This document shows, in pieces, positions 45,916 to 53,981 of a stretch of DNA of 64,000 nucleotides. This DNA comes from Actinocrispum wychmicini (GTDB lineage: Bacteria > Actinomycetota > Actinomycetes > Mycobacteriales > Pseudonocardiaceae), in the NCBI RefSeq assembly GCF_004345645.1, contig NZ_SLWS01000006.1, forward strand, positions 434,001-498,000, written 5' to 3'. Positions within the stretch are counted from its first letter, which is position 1; the number at the start of each line of letters is the position of its first letter. The position numbers and the translations under genes are program-made. The notes below the pieces were generated by a model. It was not told the DNA's origin, did no database searches, and saw nothing but the letters and a program-made list of their open reading frames with translations.

Positions 45916-46686
45916 TCAACGCTGGTGCTGTTCCTCGTAGTCGAACGGGGTCTGGCCGTTGACCGGCATGTGCGGGATGTGCGGGTTGGCTGCCTGCATA
46001 CCGGTGGCCTGGGCCGCCCGCAGGTGCGAACGGCCCTTGCCCACGGTCCGCAGGGTGTGCGCGAGGAGTTCCTCGAACTCGGCCAGTTTCCCGTCCACGT
46101 ACGCGTCGCACTCGGTGCGCTGGCGGTCGGCCTCGGCGCGCGCGGCCTCCACGATCCTGTTGGACTCCACGTGCGCCGCGTGCACGACCTCGGTCTGCGA
46201 CACCATGCGGGCCTGCTCGATCCGGCCGTCCTCCACCGCGTGCTCGTACGACTCACGGCCCGCCTGCAGCATCCGGTCGGCTTCGTCGCGGGCCCGGCCC
46301 ACGAGGTCCTCGTACTCGGCGCGGCCCTTGGCCACCTCACGGTCGGCGGTCTGCTCGGCCTCCGAGACCAACCGGTGGGCCCGGGCCTGCGCGTCGGCCA
46401 GGATCCGCTCGGCCTCCGTCTCGGCCTGCGCCAGGGTGTTCTCCGCGTCCGAGTTGGCCTTGCTGACCGTGGTGCTCGCCTCGTGCTCGGCCTTGCCGAT
46501 CAGCTCGTCCTTCTGGTCCAACACGTCCTGGGCGTCGTCCAGTTCGGCCGGCAGCGCGTCCCGCACCTCGTCGAGCAGCTCGAGGGCGTCGCCGCGCGGC
46601 ACGATGCAGTTGGAGGTCATCGGGACCCCCCGCGCCTCCTCCAGGATCGTGACCAGCTCGTCGAGAGCCTCGAACACCCGATACAC
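45916..46686 (-). CDS. sepIVA: DivIVA-domain coiled-coil cell-division protein (SepIVA/Rv2927c-like)
   Basis: A 256-residue, mostly coiled-coil protein. The N-terminal DivIVA-like segment MYRVFEALDELVTILEEARGVPM and the PRGDALELLDEVRDALPAELDDAQDVLDQKD region match mycobacterial SepIVA, a septum-associated regulator of division and cell-wall growth. Position next to DUF177-rpmF-rnc-mutM is conserved with Mycobacterium tuberculosis Rv2927c-Rv2924c. The GTG at 46686 is chosen because it gives this conserved start and has GGGAG 8 nt upstream. Confidence 0.88.
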   Translation of the reverse strand: MYRVFEALDELVTILEEARGVPMTSNCIVPRGDALELLDEVRDALPAELDDAQDVLDQKDELIGKAEHEASTTVSKANSDAENTLAQAETEAERILADAQARAHRLVSEAEQTADREVAKGRAEYEDLVGRARDEADRMLQAGRESYEHAVEDGRIEQARMVSQTEVVHAAHVESNRIVEAARAEADRQRTECDAYVDGKLAEFEELLAHTLRTVGKGRSHLRAAQATGMQAANPHIPHMPVNGQTPFDYEEQHQR

Positions 46687-46777
46687 CTTGACTCTCCCTC
46701 GCGCCGACACCTCTCCAGTGCCCATTTTGCCGGTTCGGGCCCGACCGGCGCGGGACGTGGCACGGGCGTGTCCCAGG

Positions 46778-47185
46778 TCAGGCGTTGACGTTGACCAGCC
46801 GGAAGCTCGCGTAGTGGTCCGCGGTGTAGAAGAACTCGCCCCGGCTGCCAGTGATGACCCGGCGGGCCCCCCGGGTCGAGCTGCCCGGCGTGATCACGGT
46901 GTACTCGTGGTAGTAGCCGGTGGAGCAGGTCGGCAGGATCCGCTCCCGGTTCTGGAACACCTGGCCGTCCTGCGGGAACGGGAACGGCCCGCCCGCCTCG
47001 ATCAGGTCCACGGTGTCGGTGGCCTGCGCGGGCAGGGCGGACAGGTTGACCCGGGAGAACCCGGAAGTGTTGCCGCACGCGGCATGGATGGCCGCGACGC
47101 CGGCGGACGCCGGGACGGACACCCCGACCAGGCCGATCACCACGGCGAACAGGATCTTCACTGCACGTAATGTGATGTTGGTCAT
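46778..47185 (-). CDS. Secreted guanyl-specific ribonuclease (RNase Sa / N1-T1 family)
   Basis: A 135-residue exported RNase. The signal peptide ends near SAG (about residue 28). The catalytic set of RNase Sa can be placed: E94 in HEYTV, R108/R109 in RGARRV, H124 in DHYASF; Cys37 and Cys87 would form the conserved disulfide. It cleaves RNA after G outside the cell. No barstar-type inhibitor gene is next to it. The long open frame upstream is an artefact; the ATG at 47185 gives the signal peptide. Confidence 0.9.
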   Translation of the reverse strand: MTNITLRAVKILFAVVIGLVGVSVPASAGVAAIHAACGNTSGFSRVNLSALPAQATDTVDLIEAGGPFPFPQDGQVFQNRERILPTCSTGYYHEYTVITPGSSTRGARRVITGSRGEFFYTADHYASFRLVNVNA

Positions 47186-47245
47186 TGACTGACGGTAGCT
47201 CGAAAGTGTGACCGACGGGTGAATCCGACGTGGCAGGGTGACAGC

Positions 47246-47692
47246 GTGACGATTGAGATCCGCCGTGCTCGAGCCGACGACGTATCCACCATCGTGGAAC
47301 TGATCGCCAACGACCAACTCGGCGCCCGGCGCGAACAGCCGGGCGACCCCCGGTACCTGGCGGCGTTCGAGGAGATCGACACCGACCCGAACCAGTTCCT
47401 CGCCGTGGTCGACCGCGACGGCGAAGTCGTCGGCACGCTCCAGCTCACCGTCACCCCGGGACTGTCCCGCAAAGGCATGAGGCGGGCCACCATCGAAGCC
47501 GTCCGGATCCGGGCCGACCAACGCGGCGAAGGCCTCGGCCAGCGCCTGATCGAGTGGGCCGTCGACCAGGCCCGCGAGCGAGGCTGCGGGCTCGTACAGC
47601 TGACCACCGACGCCAGCCGCGACGACGCCCACCGGTTCTACCAACGACTCGGCTTCACCCCCAGCCACGTGGGCATGAAACGCCGGCTCTAG
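47246..47692 (+). CDS. GNAT-family N-acetyltransferase
   Basis: A 148-residue single-domain GNAT enzyme. The acetyl-CoA-binding motif A region is EAVRIRADQRGEGLGQRLIEWA (R-x2-G-x-G), followed by VQLTTDASRDDAHRFYQRLGF. The substrate is unknown. The GTG at 47246 has AGGGTG a few nt upstream; a GTG at 47219 would add nine residues. Its stop interlocks with the coaD stop (CTAG). Confidence 0.85.
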   Translation: MTIEIRRARADDVSTIVELIANDQLGARREQPGDPRYLAAFEEIDTDPNQFLAVVDRDGEVVGTLQLTVTPGLSRKGMRRATIEAVRIRADQRGEGLGQRLIEWAVDQARERGCGLVQLTTDASRDDAHRFYQRLGFTPSHVGMKRRL

Positions 47693-48171
47693 GCAGTCTC
47701 GGCCAACCGTTGCAGCAGTCGCTGGTGGATCTGCGGTGGGAGCAGGTGGGACACGTCGCCGCCGTACTTGGCGACCTCCTTGACCAGTGAGCTGGACAGG
47801 AAGCTGTACGCCGGGCTGGTCGGCATGAACAGCGTGTCGATCCCGGACAGCTGCTGGTTCATCTGGGCCATCTGCAGCTCGTAGTCGAAGTCGCTGATCG
47901 CGCGCATGCCCTTCACGATCGCGCGGATGCCGTTCTTCTCGCAGTACTGGACCAGTAAGCCGTACCAGGAGTCCACCCGGACGTTCGGCCGGTGCGCGGT
48001 GACGTCCCGCAGCATCTCGACCCGTTCCTCCACAGTGAACAGGGTGGACTTGTTCTTGTTGATCATGACCGCGATGACGACCTCGTCGAAGACCTCGGCC
48101 GCGCGTTCGATGATGTCGAGGTGCCCGTTGGTGACCGGGTCGTAGGAGCCTGGGTAGACCGCCCGCCGCAT
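47689..48171 (-). CDS. coaD: Phosphopantetheine adenylyltransferase
   Basis: A 160-residue enzyme of coenzyme A synthesis that joins 4'-phosphopantetheine and ATP to dephospho-CoA. The nucleotidyltransferase motif GSYDPVTNGH ends in His18; K42 region KNKSTLF, RAIVKGMRAISDFDYE and the C-terminal YSFLSSSLVKEVA (ISSS-like) motif are present. It is 52 nt downstream of rsmD, the usual actinobacterial order. Confidence 0.97.
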   Translation of the reverse strand: MRRAVYPGSYDPVTNGHLDIIERAAEVFDEVVIAVMINKNKSTLFTVEERVEMLRDVTAHRPNVRVDSWYGLLVQYCEKNGIRAIVKGMRAISDFDYELQMAQMNQQLSGIDTLFMPTSPAYSFLSSSLVKEVAKYGGDVSHLLPPQIHQRLLQRLAETA

Positions 48172-48223
48172 GGCCGAAACCTAGCAGGCCCAGCGCCTCC
48201 GACCACGAAACTCGTGGCTTGGG

Positions 48224-48772
48224 TCACTCTTCGGGATGACGGGCCCAGTGCAGGGCCGTGTCGCCGTATTTCTTGACCCGCAACGGTTGCAGGGGCCCCG
48301 GCCAGACCGGGTCGGCCGACCGGACCGACCGTTCCACAACGACCATCGCCCCGGGTCGCGTCCACGCCGTCAACGCTTCGAGCACCGCGTCGACGTCCTC
48401 GTCCGCGTACGGCGGATCGGCCAGGACCACGTCATACCGGGACGATGTGCCGGCCTCCAGGACGGTCCGGACCCGGCCGGGCACGACCTCGGCGCCGGGG
48501 ATGCCGATGGCGGCGACGTTCTTGCGGAGCACGGTCAGCGCGGTGCGGTCGGACTCCACGAAGGTGACCTTCGTGGCGCCGCGGGACAGGGCTTCGAGGC
48601 CCAGCGCACCGGACCCGGCGTAGAGGTCGAGGACGTCGGCGCCGTCGAGGTCCATCGCGGACTCAAGGGCGTTGAACAGGGCCTCGCGGACCCGTTCGGA
48701 TGTCGGTCGGGTGCCCTTGGGTGGCACGACCAGCCGGCGGCCGCCGGCCGTGCCCGCCACGATCCTCGTCAC
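48224..48772 (-). CDS. rsmD: 16S rRNA (guanine966-N2)-methyltransferase
   Basis: A 182-residue SAM-dependent methyltransferase acting on G966 of 16S rRNA. It shows the RsmD N-terminus MTRIVAGTAGGRRLVVPPKGTRPTSERVREALFN region, the SAM-binding DLYAGSGALGLEALSRGA and the catalytic DPPY motif (VVLADPPYADED). The start is GTG at 48772. A decayed dehydrogenase fragment lies just upstream. Confidence 0.95.
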   Translation of the reverse strand: MTRIVAGTAGGRRLVVPPKGTRPTSERVREALFNALESAMDLDGADVLDLYAGSGALGLEALSRGATKVTFVESDRTALTVLRKNVAAIGIPGAEVVPGRVRTVLEAGTSSRYDVVLADPPYADEDVDAVLEALTAWTRPGAMVVVERSVRSADPVWPGPLQPLRVKKYGDTALHWARHPEE

Positions 48773-48784
48773 CCGGTCATCGTT

Positions 48785-48865
48785 TCACCAGCACCGTCCC
48801 ACGGCCGCGGCGACCGCGCGCCCGATTCCGGTACCGCCACCTGTGACCACAGCAGTCAATGTCAT
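48785..48865 (-). pseudogene. Remnant of a short-chain dehydrogenase/reductase N-terminus
   Basis: The minus-strand ATG at 48865 opens MTLTAVVTGGGTGIGRAVAA, a textbook SDR nucleotide-binding start (TGxxxGIG), but a stop follows after 26 residues. In a neighbouring frame the sequence continues as RGTVLVKR, which fits the next beta-strand of an SDR, so a frameshift and then a 3' loss are likely. The rest of the enzyme is absent, as rsmD starts 13 nt on. Confidence 0.6.
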
Positions 48866-49016
48866 AGGGGCATAATTTTGGGCAACCGGAACATTCGGTC
48901 AAGCTTTCACACAGGGGAACGTGATCTCGGCCAACATCCACCGCCCAACCGGTTTGTCAACCGCTGAGAGAGCGTAACGTGGCTCTTCCGTCGTATTTCG
49001 AACTCCGGGAGAATGG

Positions 49017-51104
49017 GTGTCGCAAGCCTCCGTCCGACAGGCCGAGATCGCGATCGAGCAGAAGCACGTGGACGTCGTCTACGCGCGCCTGGCCGACATG
49101 CGGGTCGAGGCCGAACAGATGCGCGACCGCGGTGACCAGCTCGCGCACGGCGCTCGGACCGAGGCCGTGTTCGAGCAGGCGTCCATGCTCTACGAGCGGG
49201 ACGTGATGGTCCGGTACGCCAACCGGATCCTGCAGACGCTGGACTCCGAGCACGAGGGCCTGGTGTTCGGCCGGCTCGACGACACCACGGGCGAGGTCCT
49301 GTACGTGGGCCGGCTCGGCATCCGGGACGCGGACTTCGAGAACCTGGTCACCGACTGGCGCGCGCCCGCCGCGGCCGCGTTCTACCAGGCCACCGCCGAG
49401 CAGCCGATGGACGTGGTGCGCCGGCGGGTGATCCGGTCGTCCGGGCAGCAGGTCATCGAGATCGACGACGACCTGCTGATGCCCGGGTCGCAGCCGGCGA
49501 GCATGCCCGTCGTCGGCGAGGGCGCCCTGATGGCGACGCTGAACCGGGCCCGTGGCGACGCCATGCGCGACATCGTGTCGACCATCCAGAAGGAGCAGGA
49601 CGAGGCCATCCGGGCGCCGTGGCGGGGTGTCACGGAGATCACCGGCGGCCCCGGCACCGGCAAGACGGCCGTGGCCCTGCACCGGGTCGCGTACCTGCTC
49701 TACCGGGACCGCAAACGTTTGGGCAGCGCGGGTGTCCTGGTGCTGGGGCCGTCGACCGCATTCACGTCGTACATCTCCCGGGTACTTCCTTCGATGGGTG
49801 AGGACAGCGTCGAACTGCGGTCGCTCGGCGGCTTATTGGACGGCATCGAGGCGGCCAGGATCGACCCGGCGCCGATCGCGGCCGTCAAGGGCTCGCTGCG
49901 GATGCGCCGGGTGCTGAAGAAGGCCCTGCGGGACAGCCCGCCGGGCGCGCCGACCGAGATGCGGATCATGTACCGCGGCGAGGTGCTGAAGCTGGACGCG
50001 CAGGACCTGGCCAAGGTCCGCCGCCAGGTGCACGGTCTCGGCCGGCTGCCCAACCGGTCCCGGGTGGACGCGGCGGAGGCGTTGCTGGAGGCGTTGTGGC
50101 GCAAGGCCGAGTCCTACGAGGGCTTCCACGTCAAACGCCAGGACCTGCTCGTGGACCTGGGCGAACGGATCGACTTCCACCGGTTCGTGGTGGTCTGGTG
50201 GCCGGTGCTGACCGCGACCGACGTGCTGCGCTGGCTCGGTGAACGGTCCCGCCTGGCGCACGCGGCCGGGCAGACGCTGTCCGCGCGCGAGATCGACCAG
50301 CTGTCGGCCTCGTGGCGCGCGGACGGCTGGTCGGTGGCGGACGTGGCCTTGCTGGACGAGTTGCGGACGTTGATCGGGCCGCCGCCGAAGCGCCGCCACC
50401 GCCGGGCCGTCGAGGACTCGTACGAGCCGGGCCGGCGCCGGCCGGAGAACTACGAGGACTATTCCCACATCGTGGTCGACGAGTCGCAGGACCTGTCGCC
50501 GATGCAGTGGCGGATGGTGGCGCGCCGCGGCCAGTACGCGAGCTGGACCCTGGTCGGCGACCCGGTGCAGAGCACCTGGCCGGACCCGGCCGAGGCGGCC
50601 CAGGCCCGGGATTCCGCGCTGGGCAAGCGAACCACGCGCCGCCGGTTCGCGCTGCGGACCAACTACCGCAACTCGGCGGAGATCTTCGAGCTGGCCGCCC
50701 GGGTCGTCCGTGACGTCGCCTCGGACTCCGAGCTGCCGCGCGCGGTGCGGGAGACCGGGATCAAGCCGCAGATCTCCGTGGTGGCCGACGCCTCGATGCC
50801 CGGCGCGATCCGGGACGCCGCCCGGGAACTGCTCGGCCAGGTGGACGGGACGGTCGGCGTGATCGGGTCGATGACGAGCATCGCGAAGATCACCGAGTGG
50901 GTCACGGACGTGGATCCCGAGCGGCTACGTGTGGTCGACGCGATCGAGGCGAAGGGCCTTGAGTACGACGCCGTGGTGTTGGTCGAACCGGGCGAGATCG
51001 TGGCTGAGTCGTTGACCGGGCCGCGCGCGTTGTACGTCGCGCTGACCCGGGCAACTCAGCGGCTCACGGTGTTGACTACCGACCCCGCGTGGCCAGAAGG
51101 GTGA
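49017..51104 (+). CDS. HelD-type UvrD-superfamily ATPase (RNA polymerase recycling factor-like)
   Basis: A 695-residue protein of the HelD/HelR group that binds RNA polymerase and frees stalled complexes; some members protect against rifamycins. An N-terminal coiled-coil arm (VRQAEIAIEQKHVDVVYARL) precedes DWRAPAAAAFYQA, Walker A GGPGTGKTAVALHRVAYLLY (about residues 209-228), Walker B VDESQDLSPMQW and the C-terminal EAKGLEYDAVVLV and ALTRATQRL motifs. The GTG start has GGGAG 6 nt upstream. No rifamycin-associated palindrome was seen upstream, so rifamycin induction is not supported. Confidence 0.88.
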   Translation: MSQASVRQAEIAIEQKHVDVVYARLADMRVEAEQMRDRGDQLAHGARTEAVFEQASMLYERDVMVRYANRILQTLDSEHEGLVFGRLDDTTGEVLYVGRLGIRDADFENLVTDWRAPAAAAFYQATAEQPMDVVRRRVIRSSGQQVIEIDDDLLMPGSQPASMPVVGEGALMATLNRARGDAMRDIVSTIQKEQDEAIRAPWRGVTEITGGPGTGKTAVALHRVAYLLYRDRKRLGSAGVLVLGPSTAFTSYISRVLPSMGEDSVELRSLGGLLDGIEAARIDPAPIAAVKGSLRMRRVLKKALRDSPPGAPTEMRIMYRGEVLKLDAQDLAKVRRQVHGLGRLPNRSRVDAAEALLEALWRKAESYEGFHVKRQDLLVDLGERIDFHRFVVVWWPVLTATDVLRWLGERSRLAHAAGQTLSAREIDQLSASWRADGWSVADVALLDELRTLIGPPPKRRHRRAVEDSYEPGRRRPENYEDYSHIVVDESQDLSPMQWRMVARRGQYASWTLVGDPVQSTWPDPAEAAQARDSALGKRTTRRRFALRTNYRNSAEIFELAARVVRDVASDSELPRAVRETGIKPQISVVADASMPGAIRDAARELLGQVDGTVGVIGSMTSIAKITEWVTDVDPERLRVVDAIEAKGLEYDAVVLVEPGEIVAESLTGPRALYVALTRATQRLTVLTTDPAWPEG

Positions 51105-52317
51105 CGGCCTCCTGTTCGAGGGCAAGGCATTCGTCCACGACGTCCGCCATGCCCGCGAACAGGTCCGGGTCGGCGGGGTGCGGTGACTCCGCCGCCAACG
51201 CGTCGAGCCGTTGGGTCAGCTCACGGATCTCCGGCTCGGCTTCGCGGCCACGGCTGAACATCAACGCGAGCCGCTCCTCGGCGAGGTCGGCGTACGGCAG
51301 TTCGGAAACGGAGTTCAGCGCGAGCGCCGCCAACGCCGACCACCGCGCGCCTGACTCACGGAACAACGCAGCGGCGTCCGTGAGGTGATCGCCCAGTAGC
51401 GGCGCCGCCTCAGCGAGGAAGTCCGCGTAGACCGGGCGGGTCGCGCCGGGCGCGGTGTACTCCAGTTCGAGGCATTCGTAGATCCGCCGCATGCCGTGCG
51501 CGAACGGGACCGGTGCGCCGAACCTTTTGGCCCAGCCGTCCTTCTTCCTGGTGTCCCGCAGCTGAGCGGCGAACTTCGCCATCCCGGAGAAGCCGAAGTT
51601 CACGTCGAAACTGTTGCCCAGCACCGGACCTGTCAGGTGGTCCACGGTCATCTCGATCGCCGACCGGATCGCCCGGGGAAGATCGACCTGGCCGGCCTCG
51701 CCGATCACCAGGGCGTGATGCCTGCCTTTGCGGTACGCCGACCAGGCACCGTTGAAGTCCTCGACGGACAGTGCGTACAACCCGGAATCGTCGACGTACA
51801 CGGTGTCGCCGTCGATCCCAGCCACCGCGACGACGTACGGGTCCATGCCGAATCCCGGTTCCAAGCCGTGCCACGGCAGCCTGCTGCGGTCCACAGTGGC
51901 CAGAACCGGGCGGTCCGCGGGCAACGGCCGGGGCTTCCCGCTGTGCTTCTCCACAACGGACACATTGAGCCTGGTCAACGCCTCCATCGCCCACGGCGCC
52001 GGGTGGTGCTGGGCGACAACGGTGAGCAGCGGCGGCATGTCCTTGTACTCGAAGACCGCGTACATGAACCCGATCCCACCGGCGAGCCCGGCGATCATCG
52101 CCTCGCTGTAAGCCACCCCCTGCGCCGCCAGCGCGTGCGCCACCAAGGACGACTCACGGTGTTTCCGCGCGCCGAACGTCCGGTAGCCAGGCACCAGTCC
52201 CGCCGGCAGTGTCGTGGGGCGGCCGGCCAGGACGTGCATCCGGGCGGTCGTGTAGCTCTCGCCGGTCACGGCCATCCGGTCACGGACGAGTTTCTTGAGC
52301 TTCTTCCGGTCGGTCAT
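51076..52317 (-). CDS. BtrH N-terminal domain / DUF4872 protein
   Basis: A 413-residue protein. It starts with a basic helical segment (MTDRKKLKKLVRDRMAVTGESYTTARMHV) followed by a region resembling the BtrH N-domain (ESSLVAHALAAQGVAYSEAMIAGLAGGIGFMYAVF) and DUF4872 (VVAVAGIDGDTVYVDDSG, FNGAWSAYRKGRHHALVI). BtrH is an acyltransferase of butirosin synthesis with a papain-like fold, but the Cys expected in the first motif is not seen here, so catalysis is doubtful. It overlaps the helicase gene by 29 bp at the 3' end. Confidence 0.65.
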   Translation of the reverse strand: MTDRKKLKKLVRDRMAVTGESYTTARMHVLAGRPTTLPAGLVPGYRTFGARKHRESSLVAHALAAQGVAYSEAMIAGLAGGIGFMYAVFEYKDMPPLLTVVAQHHPAPWAMEALTRLNVSVVEKHSGKPRPLPADRPVLATVDRSRLPWHGLEPGFGMDPYVVAVAGIDGDTVYVDDSGLYALSVEDFNGAWSAYRKGRHHALVIGEAGQVDLPRAIRSAIEMTVDHLTGPVLGNSFDVNFGFSGMAKFAAQLRDTRKKDGWAKRFGAPVPFAHGMRRIYECLELEYTAPGATRPVYADFLAEAAPLLGDHLTDAAALFRESGARWSALAALALNSVSELPYADLAEERLALMFSRGREAEPEIRELTQRLDALAAESPHPADPDLFAGMADVVDECLALEQEAVTLLATRGR

Positions 52318-52555
52318 CGCTCTCCCAGGACGGCCACCCGCCGCCGTAGCCCACGCCGGCACCGGTCCGTCCACGAGGTCGTGCCGAACAAAGATCACCC
52401 GCGATGACAACGGCCACCTTCGCCTCCGCGTCGCCGGGCGGCGTGGGCGCCCAGTCAGAAGGTCAGGCCCGCGAGCGAGCCGTCCCGACTGTGTCATACC
52501 GCCCCCTACGGGGCCACCCACCCCCGCCAAATCGCGTCGCGCGGAACCGACCGGT

Positions 52556-52565
52556 TTGTTAACAA
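52556..52565. promoter_or_regulatory. Palindrome TTGTTAACAA before the DUF2087 gene
   Basis: A perfect 10-bp palindrome 6 nt upstream of the DUF2087 ATG, in an otherwise GC-rich segment; it overlaps the expected promoter/leader region. Possible operator. The rest of the gap 52318-52555 holds nothing recognisable. Confidence 0.35.
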
Positions 52566-52571
52566 TGGGGC

Positions 52572-52862
52572 ATGCTCCCTGAGTACGACAAAGTGGTCCG
52601 GACGTTCATCCAGGACGGTCACCTGGTGCGTTTCCCGGCCAGACGCGGGCGCAGAAGGCTCCTCCTCGAACTCATCGCCTCGTCCTTCGAACCCGGCCGC
52701 CGCTTCCCGGAACGCGAAGTGAACGTCGTCCTGCGCGCCTGGTGCGCCGGCGGCCAAGCGGACTACGTGACCCTCCGCCGCTACCTGGTCGACGAGGGCC
52801 TGCTCAGCCGGGAACACGGCGAGTACTGGCGAACCGGCGGCTGGGTCCCTGTCACCCCGTGA
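52572..52862 (+). CDS. DUF2087 domain protein
   Basis: A 96-residue protein matching the DUF2087 pattern: DGHLVRFPARRGRRRLLLELIA, then FPEREVNVVLRAW and DYVTLRRYLVDEGLLSREHGEYWR. The fold is winged-helix-like; the family is often fused to or near ArsR-type HTH proteins and may bind DNA or RNA. Here it stands alone. It overlaps the arginase-like gene by 11 bp. Confidence 0.82.
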   Translation: MLPEYDKVVRTFIQDGHLVRFPARRGRRRLLLELIASSFEPGRRFPEREVNVVLRAWCAGGQADYVTLRRYLVDEGLLSREHGEYWRTGGWVPVTP

Positions 52863-53610
52863 GCCTGGTGATCACGGCCTCCAGGATGGGAGTGAGCAGA
52901 CGGAGCCTGTGTGGGTCTGTGGTGGCGCATTCGGTGATTCCCGCGCCCACCACCGGGACCGGGATCGCCTGGATCGCGGCGGCGACCTCGGCGACGCTCA
53001 GGCCGTCGGGCTCCGGGTAGCAGGCGCCGTCGAACTCGGTCGGCTCAAGGACATCCAGGTCGACGTGCACGTACGCGCACTCCCCCGTCGTCCCCACCAG
53101 GGCGAGCGCGGCCCGTTCACCGTCGTCGATCGACCGGGCGCCAACCAGAACGGCGTGCCGCAAGGCGGGTTTGGCCGCGAACGACGGGTCGCCCTCACCG
53201 AACAGCGCCCGCAGGGCCATGCCGTGGAACGCCCCGGAGGGTGACGTCGATGGAGTGTTGAGGTCCGGGTGGGCGTCGAACCAGTGGACGCCAAGGCCCT
53301 CGCCGTGCCGGAACCGGGCCACCCCGATCGGGGCGACCTCCACCGCGCAGTCGCCGCCGATGGTCAGCACGGACCCCTCCGGGGCTTCCAGCGCCTCAAG
53401 TTGGGCGGATCGGTTCGCGATCAGCTCGACGCGGTTGGCGATCCCGTCCACCACTGGGGAAGTCGTCGACGCCACCGACACCACATACGGCTTGACGTAG
53501 GCGATGTCCCCGGCGAGTTGCGCCAAGGCCAAGCAGGCGTCGGGAAGAAGCCTGGAACGTTCCACAACGGCGCCCTGGCGTTGTGGAACCGCGTGGATCT
53601 GCATGGTCAC
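52852..53610 (-). CDS. Arginase/ureohydrolase-fold protein
   Basis: A 252-residue ureohydrolase-superfamily protein. Metal-binding motifs are recognisable: GGDCAVEV (GGDH/C-type; Cys in place of the usual His), WFDAHPDLNTPSTSPSG and HVDLDVLEP. Some family members hydrolyse agmatine, formiminoglutamate or other guanidines. The His-to-Cys change and short length leave the substrate open. The GTG start overlaps the upstream stop (GTGA). Confidence 0.75.
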   Translation of the reverse strand: MTMQIHAVPQRQGAVVERSRLLPDACLALAQLAGDIAYVKPYVVSVASTTSPVVDGIANRVELIANRSAQLEALEAPEGSVLTIGGDCAVEVAPIGVARFRHGEGLGVHWFDAHPDLNTPSTSPSGAFHGMALRALFGEGDPSFAAKPALRHAVLVGARSIDDGERAALALVGTTGECAYVHVDLDVLEPTEFDGACYPEPDGLSVAEVAAAIQAIPVPVVGAGITECATTDPHRLRLLTPILEAVITRLTG

Positions 53611-53960
53611 ACGGTCGCATTCTTCCGGCGGATCAGCGAGAGCACCAACCAGACAAGCCCACCGACGAACACCACGCCGCCGGCCAGGACCAGCTTGTCG
53701 AACGACGCCTCCTGGTACGGCGCGCCGGCAAGGCCCGCGTCGGTGAACGCGGTCGTCGGGGCGAGCACGGTGTTGTTCACCGCCACCACAATCCCCCGGA
53801 TGTCCGTCAGGGGAACGCCGCCGTTGCCCGGCGAGTCGGTGTACAGCCGGGAGTCACGGGAGTTGCCCCGCCAGTCGCCGGCCACGAAGACCTTGCCGGT
53901 GTCCACCTTGGTGGTGAACACCATGGCGGCCGTGCGGCCAGCATCCACTGTCTCACTCAA
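53607..53960 (-). CDS. Truncated signal peptidase I-like (S26) protein
   Basis: A 117-residue protein with box D (GDWRGNSRDSR, about residues 28-38) and box E-like GGVPLTDIRGIVVAV of signal peptidase I, then a C-terminal transmembrane helix (LVLAGGVVFVGGLVWLVLSLI). The part that should hold the membrane anchor, the catalytic Ser and the general-base Lys is missing; upstream lies the end of pyc. It therefore cannot be an active peptidase as it stands. It is translationally coupled to the arginase-like gene. The start is a TTG at 53960. Confidence 0.65.
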   Translation of the reverse strand: MSETVDAGRTAAMVFTTKVDTGKVFVAGDWRGNSRDSRLYTDSPGNGGVPLTDIRGIVVAVNNTVLAPTTAFTDAGLAGAPYQEASFDKLVLAGGVVFVGGLVWLVLSLIRRKNATV

Positions 53961-53981
53961 CCCCCCGAATTCGAGTGGAGG

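Noticed and set aside
48866..49016. Rifamycin-associated element upstream of the HelD-type gene
   Set aside because: No 19-bp palindrome of that type was seen; only a GC-poor stretch and a ribosome site.
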